Assembly: GCA_014529385.2 (NCBI GenBank)
Contig: CM043963.1
Span: forward strand, 64,784,969-64,848,968
DNA: 64,000 bases
Source of the DNA: Adiantum capillus-veneris
Taxonomy: Eukaryota; Streptophyta; Polypodiopsida; Polypodiales; Pteridaceae
Direction: 5' to 3'
Shown: piece by piece, positions 34,658 through 50,333 of the stretch
How positions within the stretch are numbered: the first letter of the stretch is position 1
Layout: every line of letters begins with the position of its first letter
Translations under genes and position numbers: made by a program
Notes under the pieces: generated by a model
Seen by the model: the letters and a program-made list of their open reading frames with translations, nothing else
What the model was told of the DNA's origin: nothing
Database searches by the model: none

Positions 34658-37417
34658 TGCGGGGTCCCCACCTCGCCATCTCAAATGACGGATCTGATGG
34701 TAAACCTGATGGCCACTAGATCTATAGTGGAAGCAAACAAAGTGGTTTAAGGGATCAACTAGCGGATGAGATCTCATCACCAAGTGAATTGAGTCAAGCC
34801 TACTAGCAACGAGATCTAGTTCCACCTCGCAAGGGAAAGCATGTCTAACCAATTATCGGTCATAAGACTCACCTTCCAGAAGGAGAGAAGTCTCGAGTGC
34901 CTTTTTCCCCATTGATTTCAGAGGTACGTACACTTGGGACTTCACTGCTTTTGGTGTAATGAGCAATTCTAACGTCATTTACTGTACTATGGGGACAGAG
35001 AGTTTCCAACCAATCGGGACCACCCTTCTCATATGCATTGGCAACCTGAGCCAAGCCCCCACTTTCCACCCCCACACTCACACTTCTTTGTGTGTCCTAA
35101 TTACTACCACAATGGTTGTTCAACATATAAGTTCCTTGATTAAGTTTCGATTCACAAGATTCATGGACAGCCCTTCAAATAGTATTACAAGCGGCACCAA
35201 AACAATCTTTTCTAGTGAAAATTTACTTAAAACTCATTTCATTAAAAATTCCAATGTTTTGGAGGCACGAAATCCCTCAACGAGTGTTAACTCAACCCAT
35301 TGTCACCTAGTTGCCCATACAACTAGACTTGTCCACCGCATAAAAAGCACGACATGGACATCCCACCGCAAAGAACGCAAGTCGTGGATAGAGGCCCTAA
35401 GCTAGTAACTCTAGCTACTGCGAAATCCTCACGAGCCGCCCCCTGTGATGATCAAGAGGGGGATCAGGACTAAATCAACATTGGAATTGAAAATGAACTG
35501 GCCGAGCTGAAGTTTCCATAGCAAACAATCTTTCCTACTTCAGATAGTATATTCCAAAATCATTCTTTCTTACTTGGATAATAATACACTTAATTTAAAT
35601 GCCGTGCTCTCCGTTGGATTTCCAACATGTTTGGGGATATGTTTCCTTGAATGCAATGTTAATTAAACAATACTTGAATTGAAATTTGACCTACGTCAAC
35701 AATCTCCTCATCGTTACTTCGTGAGATGGCCAGTGCTTGCTCGACCATGGGAGCTTTCCCCTTCCCGTTAGAGTTGCTCGTGCCAGCCTCACGGTCGTGA
35801 GATCCACCAAAACGAGTCCTCTTTGTTGGGGCCATTTTATACTCACTACTTTAAATTGATAAATTCGGGGGAAAAAAAGAACTAGTGTTCGAGAATATCG
35901 TGACAACCAAGATGACAAGATTAGTCTCAACGAGCAATTCCTCTTATGCGAGAGGATTAGATTTACTTCAAGACATGGTAATTGTTCATAGCTACGTCAA
36001 TTTAGGGTAGCATCTCACTTGTTCTTATGGGAATTGACCCTAAAATTCATTACTCGGCCTAGATAATTAGTTCTTGCTTAATTAGAGTACTAGAGATGAA
36101 TTAGGTATAATAATTACTTCACTAATGCATTGTAGAATTACCATGTGCATAGGTGAGAGAGTTTCCTTTCTAGAGATAACCATAGGAATTAATTCCTCTA
36201 ATTACACCTTAATCATATGCAATTTTAATTTTAAACTTAGCTAATTGATCATTGTGAAATGATAGATTGAATTTGATCATTTAACCAGATTGCTAGAGGT
36301 TGGTTTAATTCTATCATTCATTCACTGTGATGGCTAGCGGTTAATTCCTTCTTGCTAATCATGCATTAATTTATAATTAGGAGAGTTTAATTACTTGCAT
36401 AATTGACAATTGAGATTAAAATTATGTAATAGGCTAATCATATAGTGAATTAGAGAGTAGATTAGCTAGGATTATGCTTAATACAAGCAGGATTAAGAGA
36501 ATGATAGAGACATTTGCAGCATAAGCATGAAAATTAACTTTTATTACCATAGGTTGGGTTGAATTTTACTTGATTTTCTGATCCAATGGAGTTCTTGTGG
36601 CGAGAATTGGGCAGCACTTCCGTCCTTTGATCTTCCTCTAGAAGTTGTGTGTGTCGGCAGCACCTCCCCAATGCATGTGTATGTAGGAGTGTGTGTATGT
36701 GTGTGTACTGAGTATGTGTGTGTGAGCATATGAGTGTTTGTGTGTGTGTGAGCATGTCCTTATAAAGTGCTCATCCTCATGAAGGTCGATTTCTACTGCT
36801 ATATGCATCTGAGTGAGAAACTTAGTCTTGCATGGGCAGTTGAGTGCATGTCCTGCAAGGTGTCCAGTTAACTTAGACTAACTGACTCTCACACTCTCTC
36901 TCAAGCATGGCAAGCCTCCCACAAGTCCCTAGAGGTGTGAGGGCACCCTCTCCTACTATCTCAAGTCTGCAGTGGCCTGGGGCTTGTTCCCACACAGCCC
37001 CCGAGCCCCGGTGCTCCCCGCACAAACCTTAGGAAAATTAATTTTATCCTAAGACGGGCAATTCAAATCAGATTTTAATGCTGAAACTTGTTGTACTAAG
37101 CTGGAGCTAAGATGCATAATCCCGAGTACGTTCCATATTTAGCAGCCCTCGGCGTCCGGAAATGCATTTTTTCAAATTCGGGGTACAGGTGCAATTTGTC
37201 GAGACGGTCAAAACTAGATGGGTTGGGTGATTAAAAACTTACTATTTTATGATTTTTTTCACAAAAATTATTTTAATTCATTTTTGGAAGATCTATAAGA
37301 TTCTAAACATCATGGCATCGTTAGATTTTAGAAAAACTGCCAAAATTAGTAACTTTTTGCAATATGATTATTTTGTAGTACAGGGGTGATCTTTAGCTCG
37401 AGGTCAGAGATCTTACA
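34658..37417 (-). repeat. 3' LTR of element B
   Basis: It matches 42573-45333 along its whole length. It contains a TG-rich stretch (about 36640-36750) that is identical in both LTRs. Confidence 0.9.
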
Positions 37418-37448
37418 ACCTCCCCAATGTGAAAATTTTGAGATGTCC

Positions 37449-40400
37449 TCATCTCAAGAATTTATTAGGATAATCCTCCCAAGTAGCATCTTCTTCAGGA
37501 TAATCTTTCCACTTCACAAGGGGCTCGGTAATTGTCCTGTTTCGTAGCTTTCTTTCTCTTGATTCAAGGACGTAATCAGGTTGAAGTTCGAGAACTCCTT
37601 GTGCTAGCACAACTATCTGATCTGAGTCCAAGAGTTGATCGGGTTAGGAATGTAGGGTTTGAGTAGGCTGACGTGAAATACATCGTGAACCTTTACGTTT
37701 GCGGGTAACTTGAGCTTGTAGCCCTGGTCACTCACAACCTTAGTGATTTCGAAGGGTCCACAATATCTCGGGCTTAGTTTCTTGTACCTTCCTAATGATA
37801 AGTTGCTTTTCTTTCGGACTCGTAGAAAAACTTTTTCTCCTTCCTTGAAGATTCGTTCTAATCGATTCTTATCTGCGTAATGCTTTTGTCTATCCTAAGT
37901 GGCTTGGATATCTTGGCGAATGGCTTTAGTCTGAGCTTCCATATCTTCTAGCATCTTCTTAGAGGCTTCTACCCTGATGGTTGGGTCTGAAAAGTTAAGC
38001 GGTGCTAAATAGTCTTGTCCATAAAGAGCTTTGAAGGGTGACATTCCAATGCTTCTATGTTCGGAAGAATTGTAAGCATATTCTAACAAAGGAAGATATT
38101 GTAACCACTTCTTTGGCTCTTGCGAACAATAGGCCCTGAGAATGTCCTCAATGACTTGATTTACTCTTTCAGTCTGCCCATCTGTCTACGGATGATACGT
38201 TGTGCTGAAGGCTAATTGTGACCCAATAGATTGGAAAAGAGAAGTCCAAAACTTTGATGTAAACTTGGCATCTCTATCACTGACGATACGCTTGGGTAAA
38301 CCATGTAACATAAAATTTCCTTGATGAGTACTCAGCTAATATCCGAAGCAGTAAAGGTTGTCTTTACGAATATTAGACGAGCCGCTTTTGTGAGCATATC
38401 AACAACCACAAATACAGAGTCATAGCCTCCTGTAGAAGGTAATCCTGTAACAAAGTCCATATTGATGCATTCCCATTTCATCTTGGGTATGTCAAGAGGT
38501 TGAAGTTGCCTTGGTAACTTGATTCTTTCGGCTTTTATCCGCTGACAAGAAAGACATTGCCTCACATAGCGAAGTATGTCTCCTTTTATTCCGGACCAAA
38601 CATAACTCCTCCTGACAGCATGAAGAGTCTTAGAATAACCTGGATGTCCTGATGTAGGGTTGTCGTGTGCTTCATACAGAATAGTCTTCTTTAAAGCTGG
38701 GTCTCTGGGAACACAGAGTCTATGTTTGAAGTAAAGACATCCTCCCATAAGAGAGTAATCTTTAGCTTCAGGCATCTTATTCTACTGGACTAATGATACT
38801 ATACGTTGGTATTCTGGATCTACCAAAGATGCTTCTTTAATTCTATCCCAGATAGGGTTATTTGGAATAGAGATAGCTCCGAGAAAAGATTTTCGGCTAA
38901 GTCCATCTACAACGGCATTTTCCTTCCCTGGTCTATACTTTATGTCAAGATCACATCTTGTAAGAGTTCTATCCATCGCCATTGTCGCATATTGAGAATA
39001 GGTTGAGTAAAAATCCATTTTAAGCTCTTGTGGTCTGTAACTAGCTGAAACTTGCATCCGAGAAGATAATGTCTCCACAACTTCAGCGCATGTATAACCG
39101 CTAAAAGTTCCAAATCGTGAGTAGGATAATTCTTCTCATGATCCCTCAGCTTTCGTGAAGTATACGCCACCGGTCTTCCTTCTTGAGTAAGAACTCCGCC
39201 TTAAGCAAATTTGCTAGCATTGATCGCTACTGCAAATTCCTTACTGAAATTTGGAAGCTTTAAGATAGGAGTTGAGACCAAGAATTCTTTTAGCTTAGCA
39301 AAACTAGACTCGTGCTCGGTCTTCCATTCGATCCTCATTCCTTTCTTCAGGAGCTCCGTCAAAGGTGCAGCAATACGTGCATAGTCCTTGAAAAAAATCT
39401 TGTACCATCCCGTTATTCCAAGAAATCCTCTTACTTGCTGACAATGGATGGTTGAGGCCAATCAACGATATCCTTGACTTTATCTGGGTCCACTGAAATC
39501 CCTTCGATCGATATGATAAATCCAAGATAATTGACCTTTGGTGAGCAGAAGGTACACTTGCTCGCTTTAGCGTAAAGTTGGTGCTCTCGAAGAAGATCAA
39601 GTACTTTGCGAGCATGTTTTTCATGATCTGCCTCATTCTTAGAATAGATCAGAATGTCGTCAAAGAAAACCAGGACAAAATCGTCCAGATAAGGTATGAA
39701 AATATCCTACATAAGTCGATTGAAGCTTGCAGGAGCATTTGTTAGACCAAAGGACATTACTGTGAATTTGTAGTGTCCATACCTACTGTTGAAAGCTGTC
39801 TTTGGAATGTCTGATTCCTTGATCCTGATTTGGTAATATCCTGACCTTAGATCAATCTTTGTAGAAATTTTGGCGCCATGGAGTCTGTCCAGGAGTTCGT
39901 CAATCCTTGGAATTGGATACTTGTTTTTGACAGTTACCTGGTTCAATCCACGGTTATCTATGCATAGCCTTAAGGTCCCATCTTTCTTCTTCTGATAAAG
40001 AACTGGTGCGTCCCAAGGAGAAGTACTGGGTCGAATGAATCCTTATTCAATGAGTTGCCTAAGTTGTTCCTTAAGTTCTATGCCCTATGGAAGTGACATT
40101 TTATAAGGTCGCTTTGAGATAGGTTCACATCTAGGGATAGTCTCAATCTCATGATCTACCTCTCTATGTGGTGGAAGATTCGTAAGGTCTTCAGGGAATA
40201 CATCATCATACTCCCTCAACCAGTTTGGTTGAAGTCTGGTGTCTGATTGGTCCACCTTGTTGAGCTTTACTGCATAAATTTGCTGTCCCTTTCTCATTTC
40301 CTTCAAAAATCTGTTGGCCTTAACTAGAGTAGCCCTAGGTCTCCCATTTTCCCCTTGGATTAAGACTTCATTACCCAAGTTATTTGTAAAGGTAAAGTTT

Positions 40401-41575
40401 CCTTGTGCACAATGGATGTGGGCCTGAGTTTACTTTAGCCAGTCCATCCCTAGTATCCCATCAAAGAATCCTAAAGGTAGGGTTCAAAATTCAGCAGAAG
40501 TTGGGTGTCCCCCTAGGTCAAAGTCGATTATACCTGCAGAGTGTTGAGATACTACTTCCTTTCCGTTTGCTAACTCTACAACTAGTTTGCTTGTTGGATA
40601 CTTATCTAGCTTTAGCTTCCTCATGCATCTGGGTGAAAGAAATGAAAGAGTACTACCACAATCTATAAGGAAGTTAACTTGTTCATCTCTGAGAGATCCT
40701 GGCGTATGAATGATTGCGTATTGCTTGCAACCATTGGGATTGTCAATTGCAGCATGCAAGGTTGCTCTCTCATCTGCTTCACCTCCCAAAGTAGGTTGTA
40801 CCACTGCATCATTCACTCTGGCGGTAGCTCCACACCCTCACCCTCTGTTTACCCTTCCACGTCCTCCTCTTCCATTAGGTTGACCTCGCCCATAGACATT
40901 TAGAGGTATGGCATTGGCACTGGTTGCTTGAGTCTTCTTGGGGGATTTAGATCGGTAATGCCCGAATTCGTGGCACTCATAACAACGTACATTTGGAAAT
41001 TCCATAACTGTGGTAGTTGCTACTATCGGGCACTACTCGTATGCTTGGTTGTTTGGTCTATTATTCCAAACATTTGCCCTTTTTGCCACATGATTCCTCC
41101 TATTTTGATTGACCTTTTGAATTTCCATAGCTAAGGGTTTAGCTCTTAGCAAGGCATCTTGAAGAGTTGTTGGCTTGAGAGCTTCTAGCCGATTGTTCAA
41201 GGGGTCAATGAGCCCTTGGCATAACCGTGCTACTTGCTGATCCAGGCTCATTCTAGGAGCATACCTTCGAAGAGTAACAAACTTTGAGTAATAATTCTCG
41301 ACTGAAGAAGTCGACTGACGAAGGGAAAAGAACTCGTTCATCTTCAAGGTTTTATAAGCGGGTGGTAAGTAACGCCCTATCACTGCAGCCTTGATGTCTT
41401 CCCACGACTGGGAAGATCCCTTGATGTTTAGATCTCTGCAATGCTGTTTCCACCAAATCTTGGCATCGCCAGAGAGGCGGAACATTGCGAGCATGGTCTG
41501 GTTCTCGGGTTGAGTCCCTGCAGCCTCGAAATAGTCGTCCATTTCTTCCATCCACACTCCCCAATATCTCTCCAC
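37449..41575 (-). pseudogene. gag-pol region of element B
   Basis: From the gag side (right) to the left there are: gag of the common retrotransposon type (41575-41033, 'WWKQHCRDLNIKGSSQSWED', 'LCQGLIDPLNNRLEAL'); a CCHC-like knuckle (about 41000-40960); protease with 'DCGST' (40816-40480); RT with '[19 protein letters not shown]' (about 40378-39270); RNase H with '[20 protein letters not shown]' (about 39200-38940); integrase with the H2C2 finger 'ECINMDFVTGLPSTGG' region (about 38775-37890); and a chromodomain 'ITEPLVKWKDYPEEDATWED' (37631-37449). The terminal chromodomain supports a chromovirus. The coding is a fossil. Confidence 0.85.
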
Positions 41576-41870
41576 ATTAGCTCCCTCGCCCTTAAAGGTC
41601 GCAGGTTGGGTTTGCTTAAGGAGGAGCTTCTTTTCTTGTGCTGTCGAATAGAGAGCGACAGGTGGTGCCTACACGGTTTACACTGAATTTGATATGATTG
41701 CTAGAGTTCAAGATTTAAATAAACACGGACTTTAATAAAATCCAAGTTTCAAATCACCGAGAGACAAAAACTCAAAGACAAAAACTCCTATTTTAATGAT
41801 AGAAATTCTACTACAATTGTAACCTTTTGAGGCTTAGGATAACTTTTGGTCACATAGCATTTTGGGATAT

Positions 41871-42469
41871 CTATATGATATGTCTGGCAGGTTGTCCTGA
41901 GATATAATGATACAAATGATGTTTATGTGTTGTCACATTCTTACAATCCTCTATTTCTCCTGAAAAATAGTCCCTATACTTATCCTTAAGCGGGTAGTAA
42001 ATTATGGTGTTCGTACTCTTGGATAAGTCTCTTGGAACACCAAAATTTCTAACTCTATTTGTTGGAATTACATCAGTGATCTTGTCCCAAAGCCACTCAT
42101 TGAGAGTTTGCTCGGTGTCGTCAGAAGTAGCAAGAGTGACGCCCGAATGTGTATGCAACAAGTAGTATAACTGCACTACTCTCAATTCTTCTGCACTACT
42201 CTCAATTCTTCTCCCCAACGGATTTTCTTTAAGTCGATAGCCAGGCATCCTAACTTCCGAGCGTTGATGTAGTAAATCCCGCCTTTGGGGGTCCAGTCAA
42301 TCTCCCATCCTTTATCAATGCGAGTGGACTGCGGTGTAATGACCTTTAGCAGCATCTCCATCACGTCTCGCCGAAAACAATAATTTGGGGAACGACGTGC
42401 TTGCTTATAAATAATCTCAAAGACTTGAAACTTTTGGTATTCAAGTGCGGTATTTTCCTGCAACACCAA
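41871..42469 (-). other. Extra open frames between primer site and gag in element B
   Basis: Two overlapping minus-strand frames of 95 and 125 codons lie between the primer site and gag. The first has 'CFRRDVMEMLLKVITPQSTR' and 'INARKLGCLAIDLKKIRW', the second 'NRVRNFGVPRDLSKSTNTII'. They have a protein-like composition and match no gag or pol domain I know. They may be an accessory coding region or captured sequence. Confidence 0.4.
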
Positions 42470-42572
42470 TGCAAGGAGTTTGGATTAGCTACCTAGATTT
42501 CCTTAGTTCTGAAATTTTCAAACAATACGAATTTTAGTTCCCAGTCTATCCTAACCTTGCTCAGATACCAGG

Positions 42573-45333
42573 TGTGGGGTCCCCACCCCGCTATCTCAAA
42601 TGATTGATCTGATGGTAAACCTGATGGCCACTAGATCTATAGCGGAAGCAAACAAAGTGGTTTAAGGGATCAACTAGCGGACGAGCTCTCATCACCAAGT
42701 GAATTGAGTCGAGCCTACTAGCAACGAGATCTAGTTCCACCCCGCAGGGAAAAGCGTGTGTAACCAATTATCGGTCCTCAGACTCACCTTCCAAAAGCAG
42801 AGAAGTCTGGAGTGCCTTTTTCCCCATTGCTTTCAGAGGCACGTACACTTGGGACTTCACTGCTTTTGGTGTAATGAGCAATTCTAACGTCATTTACCGT
42901 ACTATGGGGGCATAGAGTTCTCGACCAATCGGAACCACCCTTCTCATAGGCATTGGCAACCAGAGCCAAGCCCCCACTTTCCACCCCCACACTCACACTT
43001 CTTTGTGTGTTCTAATTACTACCACAATGGTTGTTCAACATATAAGTTCCTTGATTAAGTTCCGATTCACAAGATTCATTAGGACAGCCCTTCAAACAGT
43101 ATTACAAGCGGCACCAAAACAATATTTTCTAGTAAAAATTTACTCAAAATGCATTTCATTAAAAATTCCAATGTTCTGGAGGCACGAAATCCCCCAGCGA
43201 GTGTTAACTCCACCCGTTGTCACCTAGTTGCCCATATAACTAGACTTGTCCACTGCATAAAAAGAACGACATGGACATCCCACCGCAAAGAACGCAATTC
43301 GTGGATAGAGGCCCTAAGCTAGTAACTCTAGCTACTGCGAAATCCTCGCAAGCCGCCCCCTGTTAAATCAAGAGGGGGATCATGACTAAATCAACATTGG
43401 AATTGAAAATGAACTGGCCAGCTAAATTTTCCCTAGGAAACAATCTTTCCTACTTCAGACAGTATATTCCAAAAACATTCTTTCCTACTTGAATAATAAT
43501 AAACTTAATTTAAATATCGTAGTCTCCGTTGTATTTCCAACATGTTTGAGGATATGTTTCCTTTGAATGCAATGTTAATTAAACAATACTTGAATTGAAA
43601 TTTGAATTACCTCAACAATTTCCTCGTCGTTACTTCGTGAGATGGCCGGTGTGTGCTCAACCATGGGAGCTTTCCCTTTCCCGTTAGAGTTGCTCCTGCC
43701 AGCCTCATGGTCATGAGATCCACCGAAACGAGTCCTCCTTGTTGGGGCCATTTTATACTCACTACTTTAAATTGATAAATTCGGGGAAAAAAAAGAACTA
43801 GTGTTCAAGATATCGTGACAACCAAGATGACAAGATTAGTCTCAACGAGCAATTCCTCTAATGCGAGAGGATTAGATTTACTTCAAGACATGGTAATTGT
43901 TCATAGCTACGTCAATTTAGCATAGCATCTCACTTGTTTTTATGGGAATTGACCCTGGAATTAATTACTCGGCCTAGAGAATTAGTTCTTGCTTAATTAG
44001 AGTACTAGAGATGAATTAGGTATAATAATTACGTCACTAATGCAATGCAGAATTACCATGTGCATAGGTGAGAGAGTTTCCTTTCTAGAGATAACCATAG
44101 AGAATTAATTCCTCTAATTACACCTTAATCATATGCAATTTGAATTTTAAACTTAGCTAATTGATCATTGTGAATTGATAGATTGAATTTGATCATTTAA
44201 CCACATTGCTAGAGGTTGGTTTAATTCTATCATTCATTCACTGTGATGGCTAGCGGTTAATTCTTTCTTGCTAATCATGCATTAATTTATGATTAGGAGA
44301 GTTTAATTACTTGCATAATTGACAATTGAGATTAAGATTATGCAATAGGCTAATCATATATTGAATTAGCGAGTAGATTAGCTAGGATTATGCTTAATAC
44401 AAGCAGGATTAAGAGAATGATAGAGACATTTGCAGCATAAGCATGAAAATTAACTTTTATTACCATAGGTTGGGTTGAATTTTACTTGATTTTCTGATCC
44501 AATGGAGTTCTTGTGGCGAGAATTGGGCAGCACTTCCGTCCTTTGATCTTCCTCTAGAAGTTGTGTGTGTCGGCAGCACCTCCCCAATGCATGTGTATGT
44601 AGGAGTGTGTGTATGTGTGTGTACTGAGTATGTGTGTGTGAGCATATGAGTGTTTGTGTGTGTGTGAGCATGTCCTTATAAAGTGCTCATCCTCATGAAG
44701 GTCGATTTCTACTGCTATATGCATCTGAGTGAGAAACTTAGTCTTGCATGGGCAGTTGAGTGCATGTCCTGCAAGGTGTCCAGTTAACTTAGACTAACTG
44801 ACTCTCACACTCTCTCTCAAGCATGGCAAGCCTCCCACGAGTCCCTAGAGGTGTGAGGGTGCCCTCTCCTGCTATCTCAAGTCTGGAGTGGCCTGGGGCT
44901 TGTTCCCACACAACCCCCGAGCCCCGGTGCTCCCCGCACAAACCTTAGAAAAATTAATTTCAACCTAAGACAGGCAATTCAAATCAGATTTTAATGCTGA
45001 AACTTGTTGTACTAAGCTGGATCTAAGATGCATAATCCTGAGTACCTGCCATATTTAGCAGCCCTCGGTGTCCGAAAATGCATTTTTTCAAATTCGGGGT
45101 ACGGGTGCAATTTGTCGAGACGATCAAAACTAGACGGGTCGGGTGACCAAAAACTTACTCTTTTAGGAAATTTTTGACAAAAATTATTTTAATTCATTTT
45201 TGGAAGCTCTATAAGATTCTAAACATCATGGCACCGATAGATTTTAGAAAAACTACCAAAATTAGTAGCTTTTTGCAATATGATTATTTTGTAGTACATG
45301 GGTGCTCTTTAGCTCGGGGTCAGAGATCTTACA
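42573..45333 (-). repeat. 5' LTR of element B
   Basis: Partner of 34658-37417. Its low-coordinate end abuts the primer site at 42559-42570. Confidence 0.9.
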
Positions 45334-46543
45334 TTGCTGCCATGTTTTTGAGGATACATTCTCATACTAAAACTACGCCTTTTGGACTCTACTTGGGTTT
45401 CTCTAACATTCATTTCTTTTGAAAATATTTTTTGTTTTGGGTATTTTGACCATGGTTTTTTAGCATTTTATCCTTAAAAAATTTAAACTGAAACCGTTGG
45501 TCTTTTTGTTTATGCTAGTTCTTAGACTCATCTTTTTGCTAAGTTTACCACCTCCACTTGCTATGGTTGCCTCCTTTTATAACTCCCTCATAACATGCAA
45601 CTACCCTAAGAGATCATAGCTAGTTTCTTACCCTCTAACATGAATGTTTCTTGTAATCTTGCCTTCTTTTCACTCCTCCTTGATTGCTTCATGTGGACTT
45701 TATTGACTATTGTGCTTGACTACTAAACTACGGATGCTTTGGTTATACAAGTGGTATGGAAAAATATTTATTGTATCAAATTTTTTTACAAAAATGTTTG
45801 AATGATGCGAATATATTCTTGGAACTGTAGATTGTATAAGAGATGCCTTCTCTCTCAGACTAGGATGGACTCTATTACCTAACCATTAATTGGATGCTGA
45901 CCTGGCTATTTTTCATGTTGTATAGTGGTCTTTTTGGAATTTTTTCTCAACATCTAGATTGATCTGTGCCTCTATTCTATACTAAGGAAACCATAACTTA
46001 CATATGTTTTGCTTCTCTAATTTGATGATTATACTATAATTTGTCGAATAGAATCTGGTTTTGAACTAGTTGCAAACTCACTAATCACTAGTATTTGCTA
46101 ATAAACCATAATTTAGGCATTTGATCTTGATGATTTCTTGGATAAGTAAAGCTTTGAACTAATTATTTCAAGGAGTATTGGTTATGACTTTTCACCTAGC
46201 TAAGTGAGCATGCTTATGGTTTGATGCTTTTAAAGACAAGTAGGTATATATGGCTGCTACTACCTCGTTTTTACTTTGAATTGGTAGAAAAAAGGAAAAA
46301 TATTGTTTAGGTTGTCAACTACAGGGAACTTGCTCAACAATGTGTGCGAGTCATAGGGGTTGCAAGCACACAACCTATGCACACAGACAAGCTCTACAAC
46401 TACAGACGGTGTGTCACTCACCTCTTGCACTACTATCACTGAGGTGATCACTACTATCACTGAGGGGATCCTGCATGCACCGAGAGGGAGAAGTGGTTGT
46501 CCTCCTTGTTGCCTCTGTACTTGCTATTATTCAATTGCCTATG
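45334..46543. other. No gene seen
   Basis: AT-rich sequence with no long frames, domains or repeats that I can recognise. Confidence 0.6.

Positions 46544-48154
<1,611 letters not shown>

Positions 48155-48232
<78 letters not shown>
48155..48232 (+). repeat. (TC)n at the 3' end of LINE copy 3
   Basis: An uninterrupted tract of about 39 units follows the LINE 3' end without any poly-A. Confidence 0.95.
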
Positions 48233-48235
<3 letters not shown>

Positions 48236-50215
48236 GCTTTGCCTTTTGTTGATTTTCAATTGTGTATTTTTGGAGGGTCATTGTTACCCTCTCTAGGCTC
48301 ATCACAATAGTCAAACTTCCTTTATAATACTTAAGCTAGAGATTAAGAGGGATTAAGTCCACTAGAAAGCACTGACACACTATACACAATGCTTCATAAT
48401 ATCGAATTAAGAGCCTAAAGTAGTCATTGAGAATTAGGAAGGCTCTTCTATGGTATTAAGAGAAGATCTCTAACACCCTATCTAGGTCAAACTAGCTCAC
48501 CCGAACTCTTGATTAACAAACCTAGGCAAGGAATATGAGATAAAATTATATAGAATTTTAAAGTAGAATACTTAAGCAAGGATGTTAGAGATGCTGCTAT
48601 CGATTACTCTTGCTAGAAAAAACAAGAAAGTAACAATAATGGATATGAAACACTTACTTTTTGTTGGTCGCAAATCTTCGATCAATATGATGTGGATATG
48701 CCAAGAACCACTTGATGCTGAAAAGTTGAGCTACTGCAACGTCTTCATTCACACATTAGCAAAAATTGCCACATACCTCTAGGAGGCTCATCACTAGGAG
48801 AAGGCATTAATCACTTATTGAACAGCAATAAAACAAAATATGAAATCCTAACCTATCTATCTGCTCCACACTACAAGATCAAGGACATAGGATATTGTAT
48901 AGATTGGCTGGCAGTCCTAAGGCTAAACCTCTAACCTCATCATCATCAAGATAAATAACATCATTCTTAGTGAGATCATGTGTCTTGTCCATGAAATCAG
49001 ATAAATCTTCTTCATCATCCCATACACATAGGTTCAGTGAGAATTTCACTAGGCGTCGATATTCATCTTGCTCAAAAGAATAAGCTTGCACAATCAGAGA
49101 GACGTTCTCTACTAAGTAGAAATCACTCATGATCAATACACGTATCATCCATTCTAATTCCTCAAAGGTTTCCTCACACACTAGTTTATTTACCAAACCC
49201 CATTCAGAGGTAAGCCCAGGATAGACCATGTGAAAACACTTAAAGAGGGTACCTCTCAATAAGTGTAGAAGTGGATGACTCTGGTGAGCTATCCATATAT
49301 GTGAGCACAAATAGATTTTGATTAGGTTTGATTAATTCTAGGGCATGGTTGTGCATGATATGCCATTGTGAGTTTTGTGGATTTTTGATGTCTCATTCAC
49401 GTTATAAATGGCTCTTGCTCTTTTCTTTCTTTTTTTCTTCTTTAGTTTTCTAGCTAACCAATAAATAGGTGAGGATTTTAGCCAATAGTTTTCTATTACA
49501 TTAGGTGCCTCATCGAGTTGCAAGGGTGGCAAGGTACTTTTCCAGGAACGAACTTGAAGTGGTTCGTTAGGCGATCATTTAACAATGTGAGGTGTAGATT
49601 TTCTTGTAGCTTCATGGGGAATCACAACAGTGGGTGTAGGTTGTGTAGAAGCTTTTATATCTATGGGATGCATTACATGAGGTTCTAGAAGCTTTATGTG
49701 ACTCCCCCCTTCTTGAGCTATACAGAATAGATTGGTCTTGCATTGGAACCCAGCTAGCTCCCTTCCCATGGTCTTTAATCGGTTTTGGAGCTACAGGGTT
49801 TGACTCACATGGATTTGTAAGTGATTGGAAAGAACACCATTTATGTCCAGGTACCCTGATTTCATCATTTCCATCATAGTAGCCATGGGCTTTTAATAGC
49901 TACTTAGGAAATCAACATTGCATTTCTTAATCTGAGTGGACCTATTCTTTTGAGTTTTCTTTTGTGAATGAACTTGAAGTGTAGGAGGGTTCAGTAGTGA
50001 TACCTTGGGGATCCATTGATATGTATCCTTTTGTCTAAATTATCAAGTAAAGTCTTGGGTGTGACATTGTATATTGTAGGCATGCACGTTGACGACTTAG
50101 AGGGTTCTGCTATACAGACAAGGGGGATGGGAATGGAGGGAGATTTTTTCAAATTTTTGTTCAACTGAGCGATTCAAAATAATGCTCCAAAATTAGCTTT
50201 TGGACAAGCTTTTCA
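48233..50215. other. No recognised gene
   Basis: A minus-strand frame of 143 codons (49310-48879) with 'EELEWMIRVLIMSDFYLVEN' and an Asp-rich end ('NDVIYLDDDEVRGLALGLPA') has a protein-like composition. Shorter minus-strand frames follow at 49532-49338 and 49769-49575. No family is recognised. They might be parts of a decayed gene or transposon. Confidence 0.3.
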
Positions 50216-50242
50216 GAGTGACCTTTTTTCCTTGATCCCTCT

Positions 50243-50250
50243 CTCCCTCA

Positions 50251-50303
<53 letters not shown>

Positions 50304-50333
50304 CACACTCCTCTTTCCCTCTCCCCATTGTAC

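Larger units (their letters stand above)
34658..45333 (-). mobile_element. Element B: Ty3/gypsy chromovirus-like LTR retrotransposon, broken
   Basis: Two LTRs of about 2.76 kb (34658-37417 and 42573-45333) flank minus-strand gag-pol. On the minus strand the LTRs start TGTAAGATC and end CCCCRCA. A Met-type primer site TGGTATCTGAGC lies next to the right LTR (42559-42570), and a purine tract GGGGAGGT lies next to the left LTR (37418-37425). Domain order is gag, CCHC, PR, RT, RNase H, integrase, chromodomain. The 5-bp flanks (CTAGG and TTGCT) do not match, which suggests later rearrangement or exchange. Coding is broken in ten or more places. LTR divergence is uneven, near zero in some stretches and about 8% in others. 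Confidence 0.9.

Noticed and set aside
36640-36750. A (TG)n-rich open frame, also at 44556-44670
   Set aside because: It lies within both LTRs of element B and is a simple-repeat translation.
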